From Apodospora peruviana (taxonomy: Eukaryota; Ascomycota; Sordariomycetes; Sordariales; Lasiosphaeriaceae): a stretch of 64,000 nucleotides of DNA. The stretch spans positions 620,001-684,000 of the forward strand of contig JAUEDM010000008.1 of NCBI GenBank assembly GCA_033439685.1. Reading direction: 5' to 3'. The notes beneath the pieces are model-generated. The model searched no databases. It saw nothing but the letters and a program-made list of their open reading frames with translations, and was not told where the DNA came from. The position numbers and the translations under genes were made by a program. Below, in pieces: positions 10,453 to 22,966 of this stretch; positions within the stretch are counted from its first letter, which is position 1; each line of letters starts with the position of its first letter.

Positions 10453-11883
10453 CTAATTATTCGGAAACCCTTCCCTCAAGTTGTCATACTTGGTATTCGG
10501 ATATGAGATGCAATTCTCCTCCATTTTCAACCCTTTCGGTCCGCCCAGCACATCAACGACATTTGCGATCAGACTCTGGTCGCCAGCCTTATCGCCGCTG
10601 CTCTCCCACCACATCCCCCCCCCTAACCCGCGGTTCTTGATAAACTGCGCCTTGTGCCTCGCCATCCCCACGGTATCATAACTCACCAGCTTCCTGCTCC
10701 CAGGATGATAACAATAACTCGCGCCGACCTCGTGGTCCTCGTGCTCCATCGCGCCCTCCAGAGGCAACTTCTTGTAGTCAAAGACACCATTCTCCCACGT
10801 CCCCTCGCCCACACCGGTATACGGTTTCCCCAGCCCGTCCGTGTTTTCGAACGCGCGCCCATAGAGCGGCATGCCCAGCACGATCTTGTCCGGTCTGACT
10901 CCGCGCGAGACGTAATGGTCGACCGCCGCGGCCGTGCTGAAGGGCGTGCAGTGCGGGTTGGGGTGGCAGTGGAATAGGTTCGCCTGGTGGCCGGCGACAG
11001 AGTCCCACGACCCCGCGAAATCGTACGCCATCAGGTTCCAGAAGTCGAGCAGTCTGTCCATTCCCGGGATATCCAAGATCTGGAACTTTGAAGGGCCCGC
11101 GGGGCAGGCGACTGTCAGCTCGAAGTGCGGGCATCCGCAATGTGCCGGAAGCGATGCACTGTATGCGTCGAGCGCGGTCCGGCAGGCTTGTAGTAACGCA
11201 ACGTAGTCCGCTGCTTGCGCCGCGTCGGCGGGATACTCCCAGTCTATGTCTAACCCATCAAACCCGAGCTGAGACAACAGTTCGACCGCGCTTGAGGCGA
11301 ACTTTTCGCGGCCTGAAGGGGTGGATGCTGGCGCGGCAAAATTGGAGGAGTATGTCCAGCCGCCGATCGAGAGCAGCACCTTGAGGTTGCGGTTGCGCCG
11401 CTTGAGGAGGTTGAGTTGTTTCAGGCAGCCGTAAAGGTTCGTTCCCGCATCGTTCCAGCTGTCGCCCGGCAGCCAGTGGATGTCGGTGTCGGCCCACGTG
11501 TCGGTCAGGTAGACTTCGCCTGACTCTGGCCGGACGTTGGCGAAGGCGTAGAGAACGTGGGTCAAGTTCTCGACGGGCAGGTCTTGGGGCAGGTGCTTCC
11601 GGCCGTAGATGGCCCAGTTTACGAAGTAGGCTACTGATCGGTAGCCTCCACCCGGGTTGGAGTCGGGTCCGCCGCCCATTGTTTCTTGTGTTGGCGTTGT
11701 TGGTTGGTCTAGAGAGGAGCTGTCGTCGTCGCTGCCGAAGCGCGCGCGGAGAGAGGATAGGATTGAGTTTGCGGAGGTGTTGTCTGGCGGGGTTATGAGG
11801 AGTACGCCGGCGAGGAGGACGAGGATAGCGAATGAAGATGTGAGGAGGAATATAATATTTGGGCGGTTGAACAACGGGGGCAT
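10453..11883 (-). CDS. GH18 chitinase with N-terminal membrane anchor
   Basis: This single-exon gene encodes 476 residues. Residues 10-31 form one hydrophobic segment, followed by a Ser/Thr/Asp-rich linker to about 78, so the enzyme is predicted to be a signal-anchored or secreted type II protein. The GH18 barrel follows: SIGGWT at 172-177 and the catalytic motif FDGLDIDWEYP with acid/base Glu216. The substrate-binding MAYDFAGSWD and the final barrel motif GGGMWWESSGD are also present. GH18 enzymes hydrolyse chitin through substrate-assisted catalysis. The region resembles fungal subgroup A (class V) chitinases, except that they normally have a cleaved signal peptide; whether the hydrophobic segment here is cleaved cannot be decided. 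The role is probably wall remodelling or chitin degradation. Confidence 0.92.
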   Translation of the reverse strand: MPPLFNRPNIIFLLTSSFAILVLLAGVLLITPPDNTSANSILSSLRARFGSDDDSSSLDQPTTPTQETMGGGPDSNPGGGYRSVAYFVNWAIYGRKHLPQDLPVENLTHVLYAFANVRPESGEVYLTDTWADTDIHWLPGDSWNDAGTNLYGCLKQLNLLKRRNRNLKVLLSIGGWTYSSNFAAPASTPSGREKFASSAVELLSQLGFDGLDIDWEYPADAAQAADYVALLQACRTALDAYSASLPAHCGCPHFELTVACPAGPSKFQILDIPGMDRLLDFWNLMAYDFAGSWDSVAGHQANLFHCHPNPHCTPFSTAAAVDHYVSRGVRPDKIVLGMPLYGRAFENTDGLGKPYTGVGEGTWENGVFDYKKLPLEGAMEHEDHEVGASYCYHPGSRKLVSYDTVGMARHKAQFIKNRGLGGGMWWESSGDKAGDQSLIANVVDVLGGPKGLKMEENCISYPNTKYDNLREGFPNN

Positions 11884-12996
11884 GTAGTAAGATGGTTCTA
11901 GTTATAGATATGTTGCTTGAACTGTTTATATCTTTGGGATTGTTGTTCCTGGAGAAAGGGCCAAGGGTTGTCGTCGTCGTCCGGTCTGTAGCTCAGCTGT
12001 GTGGAGAGCATACCTCTTCCTTGTTCGCGAGAGGGAGCTTGGCAGCTTGCTTGCGGGGCGAAAGGGGTCTGACGTCTTCTTGGCACCGCCGCAGCGACAC
12101 GACAGCGTGGGGCAATGCTGGGTGGCAAGGGTTGACGAGCTGAATGCCCCTGAGCTTCTTGCACCGTCCCTGGCCACCATACCTTGCACGACACTTTAAC
12201 TATCAGATGAGATCAATTCAATCCGTAGAAAGAAACTAAGCCTCTGGCTAGATGTGAATCACTCCGTCGCTGAGTCGCTACGGCCGGGAGGGAGCCGGGA
12301 GATCCATAAGTAGCACTTGGCAGCCGGTGCTAGTGCACACTGGCGTGGGGCGTTGTTCAGTTGAGCTGCTGCTGGGGCAGCTATCTCAAAATAAATGGGG
12401 CCTTGCACGATATATCTGTGCAGACAATTGAAAGACACAGTCCGCTACTTAAGGGAGTGAGTGCATGTTTTATAAGTTGTTCACAATGATTGCCCATTTC
12501 TGATGAACTCGAGTGATGACGATGACTTCAATTCAGTTGGCGAAGGGATGAACCCTAACCCTCTCAAGGCTTCAACCTTGACGTCTTGAACGGCATCCTT
12601 CGATGCGTTCAGGCAGTGATTTCTGTGAACAGAACCTCACTGTAAGTGTGACTGAGCTGGCTGTCTAAAAATAAACAATATTTGACAGCGTGATAATACG
12701 GAGTAATACCTCGAACCCATTCTCGTTGATAAGTGACCGAAGGCACCATGTACATGATATCCAGCCTGACATAAGACAGAAACAAGAGGAACAACATATC
12801 AATCCCTTTATCGTCATAATCGCCGAAATATAGAATGAAAAAGGGAATCCTCCAAGCAAATTCATGAGTGACCAACGCCTCAACCCTTTGCCAAAGCATA
12901 CCCATCGCGCATGCTGCCCGTCCCAACGAAAATCTTACATGTAACATGGCAGTCATTGTTGCTTGCTTGCTCTCTTTATCACTCGCGTCCATCTCT
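11884..12996. other. Intergenic region upstream of the chitinase
   Basis: This is the chitinase promoter side plus the 3' flank of the PTH11-like gene. The reading frames seen here overlap in conflicting directions and none has a domain. Two tandem telomere-like hexamers near 12550 look coincidental. Confidence 0.4.
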
Positions 12997-14590
12997 TCAA
13001 ACTTCCTCCCTCCCCAAGTTCTCTTTCTCATTAGTAACAACATCCTCCCTCAACGTAGACGCAGAGCTAGATTTCTTGATTCCCTGGCTACTACTACTAC
13101 TACTACTACTGCTTCCCTCAGACGAACTTCCCCCCTCCGTCAACGTGTCGTCGTGACGCGCATACACAGACGAAGCCTTGCTCTCGAGGGCTTCCACCGC
13201 GGCTCTCGACAACGCACCGGATCGATCTTCTGTCATGATCATGTTGCTGTGTCTGCGTCTGTTGAGTCTTCCGCCGGTAAGAGTGTCTAGACGAATGGAC
13301 GCGATGTGCAAGGAAGCCGACAGTCTGCTTTCGAGGTTGGAACTGAAGGCGAAGAAGGAGGGGAAAAAGCGCTTCATGAACGGTTTCATGGTCGGTAGGC
13401 ACGCACAGAGGATGCCGACGTACATTTCTATTAGGCTGTTTTTTATATTCTCTGTTAGCATGAGCAGAGAGAGCGCGGAGGGGGAGAAACATACAACCAG
13501 ACAAGATTAGGCACGAAGCGATATGTAAAATCTGTGCTGGCGTTGTCCAGGACAGTATATGTCCGCTTCGCGCTGATTCCGACGACGAAGCCTCCCGTCA
13601 TGAGGATTATTGCGACGCCCATTTTTTTCAGGAGGGGGATTCGCAACGGTCGTAGTAGCCAGATTGGTAGCAGCAGAATGGCAAGGTCGGTGACCGTGTT
13701 GAGGACACCCGTGGCATTGCACATGGCCACCGCGTCCACGCATTTCCTCCCTACCACATCGCTGTCCCATAGCGAGTTCATCGGCGTGCACTGGAACAGA
13801 AAGGCAAAGGCCGAGGGCACCGTGTAGCCCGTCGCGACGAACATGACGAAGTAGACGGCATACCGGAAGCCGGTGTCGACGGAAAACCGTAAATAAAAGG
13901 ACAGGATGGAGTACTTGGCGAAGAGGGTTGACAGGTGGTAGCATATTGCGCCTGCCATTGCGCCGATCTGCATCATAATCATGGGGTTGTTAGTGACTGG
14001 GGGCGTGTTTTGTTTGGGGAGGTGATGGTGTCCGTACCATGTTGAATTCTCTGTACGTCTCCTTTGATACCTCCCACATGTGCTTTCCGGCGCCATGATG
14101 GGTTTCTGTGATGGGCCTGGTTAGTGGACGTGCTGGACTGAGCGAGGATGGAGAGAGAGAACGCTCACGTATGATGTTGGTGGCAGAGTCGCCCAGGGCA
14201 AACACCTGATAGTATTACGATCAGTCTTTGGTTCTAGACAGCACATGGCAACGGAACACATACAAAAGCGACAATGACAAGATCTAGACAAAAACAGATC
14301 TGGTCAGCACTAAATTAACCTTAAAGGGAGAGCTTGAACAACAACTCACAGTCATCCACATGCCAACGCTTTAGTATAAACGCAGCAGTGTACAGACGCA
14401 ATAGTAGAAACACGCCCGTGATCGCCGGGAATACTGAAGCAATGATGACGAGCTGATACCCGATGTTCTCCGGGTTGTCGAGATTCGGGATCACGCCCGG
14501 CGGCGGGGGGCCAGCGGCAATAAACGCGCCGGCGTTGCCACCGGTAGTAGTCCCTGGGTCTGGATTCGGTGTAGGCGCGATGACGGCCAT
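12997..14590 (-). CDS. PTH11-like integral membrane protein (fungal rhodopsin-like domain)
   Basis: Six exons on the minus strand (14590-14350, 14283-14264, 14205-14169, 14105-14038, 13967-13495, 13435-12997) encode 425 residues. The spliced protein has seven hydrophobic segments and hallmarks of the fungal rhodopsin-like family: RWHVDDY after helix 2, HHGAGKHMW, KYSILSFYLRF, CTPMNSLWD and GILCACLPTMKP. The C-terminal tail carries a serine run encoded by a trinucleotide repeat at about 13086-13111. The family includes Pth11, a surface-sensing G-protein-coupled receptor of the rice blast fungus, but most members are uncharacterised. The acceptor before exon 6 is inferred: the choice ending AAACAG keeps frame and restores a family-like sequence. 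Confidence 0.85.
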
Positions 14591-17500
14591 TGCAGCAGAA
14601 TCAGACGAGTAGGCTCGCGAGCCGTTGTCGTCATTTCCTGACTTACAACGTTCCTTCTGAGCAGCGAACGATCAGAAGTGGACAAAGTAAGCGAATGCGA
14701 ACGAGATCCACGAACGAGGGGGAGTAGATATGGATCCGTATTAGATAAATATGGAATCACAAATACGCGGAAGGTAGAAAATAAAGGGAAGAGAACGGAA
14801 CTTTGTTTTCTCTCTCTTTTCTTTTCCTTCTCCCGCCCCGCGTTTACATCGAAGAAAAGGAATCATTCTTGCTTGGCTGAGTTGGGGACTTTGGATGTGA
14901 AATGCTGCTGCTTGCTGCAGGGGTCGTCGGTGTGTTTCTCTCCTCAATCACAGGTTGGCGTTGCTTGCTGTGCCTCTCCTGGCGCATTGGTCACACACAC
15001 GACGACCCAGAAACCGGGGATGGCTGGCACACAACGACGCAGGTTGTGATTCGACTTCCAGGATTCGTCCAAGGGGCCCATGCTCACCAATTCCGCGTTC
15101 CCCGGTCCTATCATGAGGGACGAAGGCAGCCCAATTCCTTGGAATCGGATTTTTGATGGCGTTTTTTTCTCCCCGCCCTCTACAGTCATCCTTTGAGGAT
15201 GATGCGCAGAACAGCGCTTTCGTATTAGGTTCATCGTCGATGGTTGTCCGGGACCTGAAGGGCTTTTTGTCGGTAGACGATTGACGGGCTGGATCATAGG
15301 TGCCGAACGGTGAACAAAAGGCATGCATTAGCCTGCCACTGCACAGCGACCTTGGTCGCGTCCCGTTCCTTAAAACCTCATTGGCGAATCAACTGGTTCA
15401 CCGGCCGGCAGCTTGGACCAGGGCAGGGACGGACCGGGTGTAGGCCTAACCGGGTGCCGTCTATCTACACTCGGGCTAGTGTGTGGAAGGCTAAGGTAGT
15501 GTATAGATGGCTTTACGCGTATTGAAAAGTGAACACACCGGCCGGCAAAGTCGAGCTTTGGTAGCATACCATTGTAATAAGGTAGCACAGTCAACTGAAC
15601 TGGGACAATGGTGGCCGAGGCCCAGAATTCTTACTGGGCAGCTCGGCTGGCTCGTTCTTTCAGTATTGGCCTTAAATACACGCCCGCGCCCAGACTTGTC
15701 CATCTCTTCATCGAACGCACGTTTAAGAGCAACAGAGATAAGCCAGCGCCGCTGGACTGCAGTCGCCATACAGCGAGACTATTAAGACTGGCCTTGCAGT
15801 AACTAGGGTGGGTTAGGTGTGAAAGAGATATAGCGCGGCAGCTATGAACACAGCACGCAAAAAATGATAGACGCTGTTAACAAATCAGAATCAGGAAAGC
15901 TGCCGCCAACAACACTCAAGTATAACCAACAACGTCTATCCGTAATACAAACAGTCGGACATCTAACTGCCACCTGCTGCCCTACCGATCGGCCGCGCGT
16001 GATCGCTGAGTGGCTTACTCCGTAATCCAAACAGCACAGGACACCGACCGTGCATCCACCGATTCGGCGATTGTCTGGGCATTGGGCCGAGAGACACCCG
16101 GGGATTCGGGCTTCACAAGGGTCTGGTCTCGGACTACCGGTCAGCACAGCACAGCGGGCTTGGCAGAGGCAACCCTTTCGTCCCCAAACCTCCTTTCCCT
16201 AATCGAGTCCGCCACACATATCACGGTGACTTTGAAGTGTTGGCATGGAAATGATAATACGATCATATGTAGCTTTGGTCCGAGAGGGGGAGGAAGACTG
16301 GTGAGCTTTCGTATTTCAACGTTGACCTAATCTCTAACAGGACCAACAAGATGGTAGAGGTATCGGGGTGAGAAATAAGCGGTTGTTGTTGGTACTGTGT
16401 ATCACATAATATCAAGTATTACTCAATGACGGAGCTTGGTTCGTACGACCGTTGGGAGGCTCAAGCGCATGCAATCGGGCATGTTGGGACAGAAATTATA
16501 AATGAGTTCAGTCCTGGATGATGCCACACATCATATCGATACGTATACGATGATATGGATTCCAATCTGATCACTTCGCTTGCGTGCCTCATGGATGTTG
16601 TTATGGCGGAAGCCCCATCAAGAGACCTGGAGCGGTTTTGAAAAGTATCATTCATTTCTTAATTATTCTCTCTATCGTTAATTTCAGGAAACTCATGCAG
16701 AAGCTTCTGTGGGTTCCAAATCTAACGCCATTGAAAGTGTACCTTGTCACTCTCCATGTGGCTCTCATCTCCTCGGATCACCTCGCATCATGAGATCGCC
16801 TCACAGTTCGGCGCCAAGGAAGCAGGAAGGGGAGATTTGGCTTCATGTGGTATGAACAAAACCTCACTTTTGATCGCCTTTGAAACCATGAAAAGTGCCG
16901 CAAAAGCACTAATTAAAGTACGTTAATACTGATGTATTCAATGTTTACTCATCTACATCTTCGTGGGATATAAACCGCGATACGTTTAATGACGTTGAAG
17001 TCCACTATCAGCCACGACGGGCTCATGAAAACCGGGCTCACAAGCCGCGCCCACACCCAATTCCGATGCAATGCAACCCACAAACATCCCGTTCCCCCCT
17101 TTATCACCAGCACCCAACGACCGGGAAACAAATTTATGCACTAGCCCTAGTATTTGTGGCTTTCGGTATGGTTGGTGTGGCTTGTCGAAACGAGAACAAT
17201 ATCACACGGAATACTTCTAGAAGGCTCACTCGGATGAGCAATCACCTTCATAAATTTCATCTAATGGATCACAGTTTCATCCGTGCAAGCTTTATTGACT
17301 TGACAATAGGTACGTAATTTACAATCTAAGGTTACAAAAGGTCAGCTTGCATGATTTGCACAGATACATTGGATGGAACCGGCCAGTCCACACCACAATA
17401 GATAACTGACATTGACCCTGATAGCTAGAGTGTTCGATAGCAACAAATCAGCCCCATAGGAAAGTCAATGGGATAAGAGTAGATGCTGTTCGCTTGAAGA

Positions 17501-17838
17501 CTGGATCTCGAAACACACAATGCTTCCAGCTATGCACAACAGCGTTGCGCTTCACCAATCATGTCAACCTTTATACGATTCCATCTACTTCCAACTCATC
17601 AATGTTCGACACATGATAACACATCTAGAATCATCATCACACACCATAAACCACATATCAAATACCACAGACACCAGCTCTCTCCTTCTGAGGCATACTT
17701 ACCGAAGAGGGTAAATCTCACCACTTCTCCTCTTGACTGGAGTCTTCACTCATCTTATTATTCTCACACCAGTTACCAGAAAACGCTCCTCTTTCAGTCT
17801 TCTGCAGCTGCAGCAACAACACCAGCCAAAAAAAGAAA
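14591..17838. other. 3.2-kb gene-free stretch
   Basis: I see no supportable gene. Short frames occur on both strands but lack signal peptides, domains or coherent splice sites. A motif around TCCGTAATNCAAACAG recurs at about 15939 and 16019. The left end must hold the PTH11-like gene's promoter. Confidence 0.4.
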
Positions 17839-18108
17839 ATGTGCCGATATACCACGTCCATCTACGCGTGCACCTCTCTCGGCTGCCCCTTCGCCTGGCC
17901 GGGCTACTTCCACTCCACGGGCGCAGAGTTTCGGTGCACGCTCTGGCAGAACGAGTGGCAGTGCCGGTTCTGTCCCTTTTTCGAAGAAGACGCGGAGGTG
18001 ATCCACTGGGCTCTGTGCGCGAGCTGCCACGCGGTGTGGTACGATCTCTGCGTTGCCGAGTATGTTGCCCCTGGGCTTGAGGAGCGGGGGCCGCAGTCGC
18101 GGGCTTGA
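17839..18108 (+). CDS. Small Cys/Trp-rich hypothetical protein
   Basis: This ORF of 89 codons starts in a good context (AAAATG) after an A-rich leader. The product has nine cysteines and several tryptophans (for example YACTSLGCPFAWPGY, CRFCPFF and CASC), with spaced pairs that could bind a metal or form disulphides. There is no signal peptide or membrane segment. I do not recognise the family. The uneven residue composition argues that it is coding rather than random, but the frame is short, lacks introns and stands alone in a gene-poor region. Confidence 0.45.
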   Translation: MCRYTTSIYACTSLGCPFAWPGYFHSTGAEFRCTLWQNEWQCRFCPFFEEDAEVIHWALCASCHAVWYDLCVAEYVAPGLEERGPQSRA

Positions 18109-19796
18109 AGTCAAGCACCTAGAACGATGATGCAAGTGTATCATTGACCTGCCAGAGATAAAAGACACTGTCAGTAGTTCTGAGTTGCTGAGTGCGAGGA
18201 GGTTCGAACTAGAACTAGTGGGAGGAGATAGCGAGATGCTATTTTTGTTTTTGCTGGATATTGGATCTTTGAATTTTTGCTAATCAAGGATTGTCCTGGT
18301 GTGGCAGCAGCCTGACGATTTCGAATGCTGACAGCATTTATAGGGGAGCGGCAATGAGAGTCGTGAGCTTGGAACGAACGGAAAGTCTGTTGGGAGGCGG
18401 CAGTTATGGCCTTTATGGGGCCGGTCAGGGAAGAAAGGGCAAAGTAAGAAAAGGACAGAAGGGGTGAGCTGCATTAACTTTTTTCTGTTTCTTGTCTTCT
18501 TATTCAATTCCTTTCTTCTTTTTTCATTTCCTGGACCAATATGATACCTGAAACAAACCTCTTTCGTACGCATATGGCATGTAAGGTGAAGATCGAAACA
18601 TGAGCATAGATGAAAGACTTGTTCGCCAAACTGCCCTGAACTTCGAGTGAATCTTTTTATCCGCGAACTACAAGTGTTATATACTGCAGCAGCCACCTAC
18701 AGTCATTGTCACAAAACCCAAACTTGCCCTAGACTACTACCATCTGGATGTATCTTCATCTAGGGATAAATCTCACATACCGATAACGGATCCTCGTCCT
18801 GATAAAGAAAGCTAATGATCCTGCCCTTTACATATCATGGCCCGCTTACAGGTAGTTGAATAAAGGCACTTCCTTGGAGATTACTTAATCACGATATCTT
18901 GTGCCAAACACGATCTTCTGATAAGTAGTCTCTACTGTTACTCACTCCCTACATTCAGACATTTTCGGCTAAATGGCGCCCTCTTACCTTTATGAAAGTT
19001 ACAGGCATCATCTCCTGAAAGTGAAGGAATACCTAAGGTAGCTAAATTGGTTAGGGTAGGTACATTAGCGTGCGAGTGACAGGTTGACAAGTAGCAAGCC
19101 CGAGAGCATCGGAAGTGCGTCATCTGATGTTGTCCATAGCTCCGAAACTCAAGTTCCCGCTCACCTTCAAAGCTTACCGTGTGGTTTCCGCTTCTGGGTC
19201 GCTGGGTGGCTCTTCCTTTCCGCGGCCTTTTCCCGGATGTGAGTCAAAAAGTAAACCGACAAAGGCAAGAGTTGTTGCTATCGATAATGTATCGTACCTT
19301 CCCCCAACGCCCATATACCCTCCAACGGACCAGAAAGATCCGGCTCGCATCCAGAGCACGGCAAATATGGATTCTCACACATCGTCCTTCCTCCTTCCTC
19401 CTGTTCAACATATTCAACCTCTCCACCCACCCCCTCCTTTCTCCAGTGCAGGAGCCAGCCTCCACACATTCATGCTTCAAAATCACGAGCGAAGGCGACC
19501 TCGAAAATAAGCTTCCCTCACGCGCGTCACTCCCCCACCGCTCCACTCTCCGTCGACCGTCTTTGGCCTCCGACTTTTGCAGCCATACATGCATTGCATG
19601 CTCGTCAACTGCGGTCGAGCTCCTATCATCCACGTCCTTTCGCCGCCCTCCTCAAGAATTCTTCTCTTTCTACGATCTGCCATTCCCGCTCATAAAGTCT
19701 TCCTCTGCAGTGAGAATCCCCGCGACCGTGTTGTCCGTTGCGCGCCGGTCGCAACCCAAACAACGCGAGTCGCCAGCCCGACTCAAGCTTGCGACA
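18109..19796. other. Intergenic region upstream of the F-box/ankyrin gene
   Basis: No gene is supported here. The frames at 19115-19829 run through the probable 5' leader of the F-box/ankyrin gene, and their translation is proline/serine-rich without a motif. Confidence 0.4.
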
Positions 19797-22034
19797 ATGG
19801 CACGAACACGGAAGCAGACAAAATTGTGAGTCTCTCAATGTTTTTCTCTAGCCTACCCACCCATGGTCCCCTTGCGCTGACCTCCAATCAACAGAAATCC
19901 CACCTCCCCTTCCAGTCAGCCCAACACCGTCGACATTACGCAAGAGCAGCCGATCAAGACAAGAACTCTGCTAAGTCTCCCGAATGAGACGCTCTACCAG
20001 ATTGTCGATTACCTCGAGGAGCCTGACTTGGCTTCTGTTGTTCTTCTCAACCGCAGGCTAAACGCCGTGGCCGATCCCGTTCTCTATAATCGCGCCGGTA
20101 AGGATGAGCTGAAAGGCAAGCAGGTGCTTCTTTGGGCCGCCGAGATGGGCTGCCACAAGACGGCCACAAACATGCTTATCCGAGGCGTCAATCCTGATTC
20201 AATTTATCTGTCGCCCATTTTGTGGAGCAGACTGGCGGACGTTTTCAAGGCGCAGGGCCGACGCGGCGCATCAGGTCCTAAAAGTGACCATCATCTCGAC
20301 TCCGAACACAAACGAGACATAGTTTGCAGAGATTACTACCAGCGAGACGATAGATCTCTCCGTTGGTTCAATCGTCGGTCTGAGTACTCTAACCGCCACC
20401 TGGATTACGGCCCAACATTGGACGGTCACTCCTACTACAAGAGTCGTATCCACTGGCATTGGGCAGCTATACATCTCGCAGCCCACCGAGGGGACAACGA
20501 GATGATTGCCATTTTGCTGGACCATGGTGCTGACATCAACGCCTTGTCAGTTGGCCTATGCGACTGTGCTCTGCCAAACAAGTCCACATCCCCGTATGAC
20601 AATGATGAGAACAGCGTCACACCCGAAAGGGGCCATCCTCTTTGGACACCTTTGCATATTGCCATTTGCTCTGGACATCCCTCCACTGTGGAATTGCTCA
20701 TGTTTCGCAAGGCACCGACATTGGTTGGAGGGATCCGGCCAAGAAATTACAATGCAGAACCAGGTCAAACCGCAAAACTCACGATAACAGCTATCCATTC
20801 TGCCGCAATGTGCGATTCGTCGGAAATCTGCACACTGGTGACCAAGAGTGGCACACCAAAGAGCAAAGACGCCATTAAGAGTCTTCTTAGCCGTACCGAC
20901 CACAACGGAGAGACGGCGCTTCACTACGCGGCCGCAGCAGGACACCTTAACACGGTCGGCAAATGTCTGCTGCGTCTGGGTGGAAAGACTTTGCTTTGTG
21001 ATCATTACGAGTCGATCCTTAAAATGCTCTGCAGACGGTACAAATGCCGGAATGCTCTCATTCTCCTGGACCACCGCTCCCTATTTTTCGTGAAAGGTGC
21101 AGTTGAGGACTTCACTCCGATTCTCGAAATCATTTGCGAACTGCATGAGGTTCGGAGAACTCCTCCTGCATCACTTCGGCAACAGCAAGATGAGTTGTAT
21201 AACCCTAGCCCTTTCTCCATCCTCAACAACTTCAATTCTAAGAGAACTTTCCACGAGGGCCTAGACGATACAAGGCAGGCAAGGTTGGAAATCGCGGGGC
21301 GGCTTATCCAACTTGGAGCTTACCCTCTCGTCAAGAGTCCTGATAACAACAGCAACAATGGAGATTATATACCGGGCGCATTTCAAAGTGCCGTCAAAGC
21401 CTGTTTTCCAGAGATGGTACGGTTTCTTGCCAGCGGAGAAGAGCTTGGATGGCCAGACAACGACGCTCGCTACCACCTCATGGAGGCTCTCTCCAACTGC
21501 AGGCGGGAAGGGGGATTGAATAATCTAAAGCTTCTTCTTGAAGCTATTGAAACCCCCATAGTCATACTACAACGCCCTGACCACGAGTCGGACAGGCTGG
21601 AGACGATCAAGGCCCTCCTGGAAGCATTCAACCCAGGCGTGCAAGTGGACTTCACGCCATATCAATGGCACGAACTGTTTAAGTCTGTGGCTAGGGCCAA
21701 GCATGATCGTACCAAGGGATGGAATCCGATGCGGGTCATCAAGCTGTTGGAACCACATACCTCAGTAGTCTTGGGAGTATGGAAACCTAACTCGGGACCG
21801 CAACAGCTAGGCGGAGAGTGCCTGATAGACATGCTTTCTTGCCAGTATCACAACGACGAGGAGTTGGTGCTTTGGATCCTCGAGCAATGCATCGCACCGT
21901 CTTGCAAGCTCCGTGTTAGGAAGAAGGCATTGCTACAGCAGGTAGAGAACTACCAACGTCATTTCAGCAATCATGTCTCCAACGCTATGGCGCTCTTCTT
22001 GCTCAAACACAGTTTGCATAGCAGTTTGCACTGA
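19797..22034 (+). CDS. F-box and ankyrin-repeat protein
   Basis: Two exons, 19797-19825 and 19895-22034, encode 722 residues. The 69-base intron has donor GTGAGT and acceptor AACAG. The splice joins a basic N-terminus (MARTRKQTKL) to an F-box at about residues 40-80, with LLSLPNETLYQIVDYL as its core. Ankyrin repeats follow: IHLAAHRGDNEMIAILLDHG, TPLHIAICSGHPSTVELLM and TALHYAAAAGHLNTV are clear, with weaker repeats towards the end. F-box proteins recruit substrates to SCF ubiquitin ligases and ankyrin repeats bind partners, but the target is unknown. A frameshifted relative lies at 24741-27415 on the other strand. Confidence 0.82.
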
Positions 22035-22966
22035 CCGACGCCAGGCTGCTCTTTAGTATTTTTGGGCAGCGAGATCTCAGACATGGCCACGTTTTCTCAG
22101 TCCTTAGTCGGTTGGAGTTGGGATCGTGGTCGATTTGGGTGACGGGGAAAGAGAGCTGAGAATTGCTGAGAATATGAAAGATGGATGCTCGGATTTCTCT
22201 AGGTGGCTTTTTCTGGCAAAGAGGTGGTCTCGAGGGACTATAGGAAACGTCTTGCCAGACTGTAGGTAGTTCCTTTACCAGGCTCTATAAACCTTATTGC
22301 AAAACCCTTCCAAGGCCCTATTTAAATCAGAAATAGCCGTTGTGTCTGCTACATATTACTGTAGGTATTTGTCTTCCTACAGCGCCTTTAATAAGAATCC
22401 CGATGCTTTGATAGCAAAGTTAATATGCCTTTAGTAAGCTTAAAGTATCCTTTAAATTAAAGGAAGATTAGGTTTGTGTTTGATTTAAGAGTACGTTTTT
22501 CTTATTCAAATAAGACTTTAAAAGGTAACGTTACTTATATCAAGGTTTTTAAGTCTCGAGGTGATTTTGAAGGATTGTAGGAAACGTCTTGCTAAACTCC
22601 AGGTACTTCCTTTGTGTGACGGTTAGCGCGATTGAGGCTTGATTGAATGATTGCGACCGTCAATGGTATATAACCCTGTTAAACTGAATGTCTTCATACA
22701 GTGGTTTTCAGTAGTTTTTAACAAGTGAGCAGCAGTGCTGATCACTGACTTACAGTGGTGTTGATAATCGTGGGCCTGTTGCCTCGGTAACACTCAGGGG
22801 CCACCGGCCTCACAGAAAGCTCTGGAAACTACAGAGCCTACAACAGAGTTGTCAGGGGCTTTCAAGCTCACAAAGGTTCTGGTTACTTCCTTTAAAGGTT
22901 AATAGTCCCATGGAAGGCTCTGGAATAACATTTGATTTCTAATCACTGTATACCAGTTTCCCACAG

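Noticed and set aside
12545..12560. Two tandem CCCTAA-type units, possible interstitial telomere
   Set aside because: Only two units in ordinary intergenic DNA; chance is enough.
12609..13043. 144-codon minus-strand frame next to the PTH11-like gene
   Set aside because: It overlaps the last exon of that gene in another frame and has no independent support.
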